A stretch of DNA of 5,225 nt. Source: Bacillota bacterium (GTDB lineage: Bacteria > Bacillota_I > Bacilli_A > ML615J-28 > CAG-698). A program made the translations under genes and the position numbers. Positions within the stretch are counted from its first letter, which is position 1. Each line of letters begins with the position of its first letter. The stretch covers positions 1-5,225 of the forward strand of contig JAEZSA010000022.1 of the NCBI GenBank assembly GCA_023422115.1, written 5' to 3'. This document shows positions 4,922 to 5,225 of the stretch, one piece after another. The notes under the pieces are model-generated. The model saw only the letters and a list, made by a program, of their open reading frames with translations. It searched no databases and was not told the origin of the DNA.

Positions 4922-5225
4922 TTAAAGAAGGCTACCAACACTACTACCACTCATCCAAGCAAACATGAGATTATACCCTCCACATTCACCATCTACATCC
5001 AAAACTTCTCCTATGATATAACAATTTTTTATGATTTTAGAAGAAAAATTTTCATTTACTTCTGTCATATCAACTCCACCTCTGGTTATTTGAGCAAAAC
5101 CAAAATCATAGTAATCTTTCACTGTAAAACTATATTTTTTTATTTTATCAACAATTTCATCTGTTGTCTTAACTGTTTTTAAAATGTCTAGAATCAACAT
5201 TTTGGGAAGCAGTCCTCTTAATACC
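4922..5225 (-). CDS. HI0933/BaiN-like FAD-dependent flavoprotein, C-terminal part (truncated by window edge)
   Basis: The last 100 codons of a gene that continues beyond the right edge. The frame is open to the edge through VLRGLLPKM, so the Met at 5198-5200 is internal, not a start. AQITRGGVDMTEVN followed by YIIGEVLDVDGECGGYNL and FAWMSGSSVG is the C-terminal FAD-binding signature of the HI0933-like family (aminoacetone oxidase/BaiN-like NAD(P)/FAD-dependent oxidoreductases); GE-LDVDG contacts FAD in related flavoproteins. Family members are about 400 residues, so roughly three quarters lie outside. The substrate is unknown for most members; the bile-acid role of BaiN should not be carried over. 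It ends with TAA at 4922-4924, 25 nt before the pgsA -35. Confidence 0.9.
   Translation of the reverse strand, partial: VLRGLLPKMLILDILKTVKTTDEIVDKIKKYSFTVKDYYDFGFAQITRGGVDMTEVNENFSSKIIKNCYIIGEVLDVDGECGGYNLMFAWMSGSSVGSLL

Noticed and set aside
5198..5200. ATG as the start of a 92-residue protein
   Set aside because: The frame stays open to the window edge and the residues before it (RGLLPK) fit the family, so this is an internal Met.
1..5225. Mycoplasma-type code with UGA as Trp
   Set aside because: All Trp codons in the visible genes are UGG and no gene is interrupted by UGA.
1..5225. CRISPR array, insertion sequence, tRNA or rRNA
   Set aside because: No spaced direct repeats, terminal inverted repeats with transposase, cloverleaf or rRNA-like sequence was seen; the only tandem repeat is the coding repeat at 630-686.

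Overview
The window is AT-rich DNA in which every supported gene lies on the minus strand, so transcription runs from high to low coordinates. It suggests a low-GC Gram-positive relative (Bacillota or a Mycoplasmatota group such as Izemoplasmatales, Acholeplasmatales or Haloplasmatales). The grounds are a pgsA-recA pair, SigA-type promoters (TTGACA/TATAAT), AAGGAG-type ribosome binding sites, a lipobox lipoprotein, and a surface protein whose tail is a Cys motif, a membrane segment and a basic end, with no LPXTG. Every Trp in the visible proteins is UGG and no gene is interrupted by UGA, which argues against the Mycoplasma code. The genus cannot be fixed from this window.

Layout in order of transcription. 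(1) 5225-4922: C-terminal ~100 residues of an HI0933/BaiN-like FAD flavoprotein, cut by the window edge. (2) 4897-3150: a promoter, then pgsA (phosphatidylglycerophosphate synthase) and recA 19 nt apart, ending in a long hairpin terminator. cinA, often found between these genes in Bacillota, is absent. (3) 3084-475: a promoter whose spacer holds a cre-like palindrome, then an 819-residue secreted, surface-anchored metallophosphoesterase (purple-acid-phosphatase-like N-domain, catalytic domain, several Ig/FN3-like domains, Pro-Glu linker, C-terminal membrane anchor), then a strong terminator. (4) 468-1: a perfect-consensus promoter, a cobalamin riboswitch, an intrinsic terminator as expression platform, and the start of a lipoprotein that looks like a DUF4430 (transcobalamin-C-like) protein, cut by the left edge.

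The two housekeeping genes form one unit. The phosphoesterase is a separate unit. The left end looks like the first gene of a B12-controlled locus: when cobalamin is plentiful the RNA would end at 213-243, and when it is scarce the surface lipoprotein would be made, plausibly to capture a corrinoid. That last function is inference. The most rewarding part is 1-470, where promoter, aptamer, terminator, RBS and lipobox can all be read directly.
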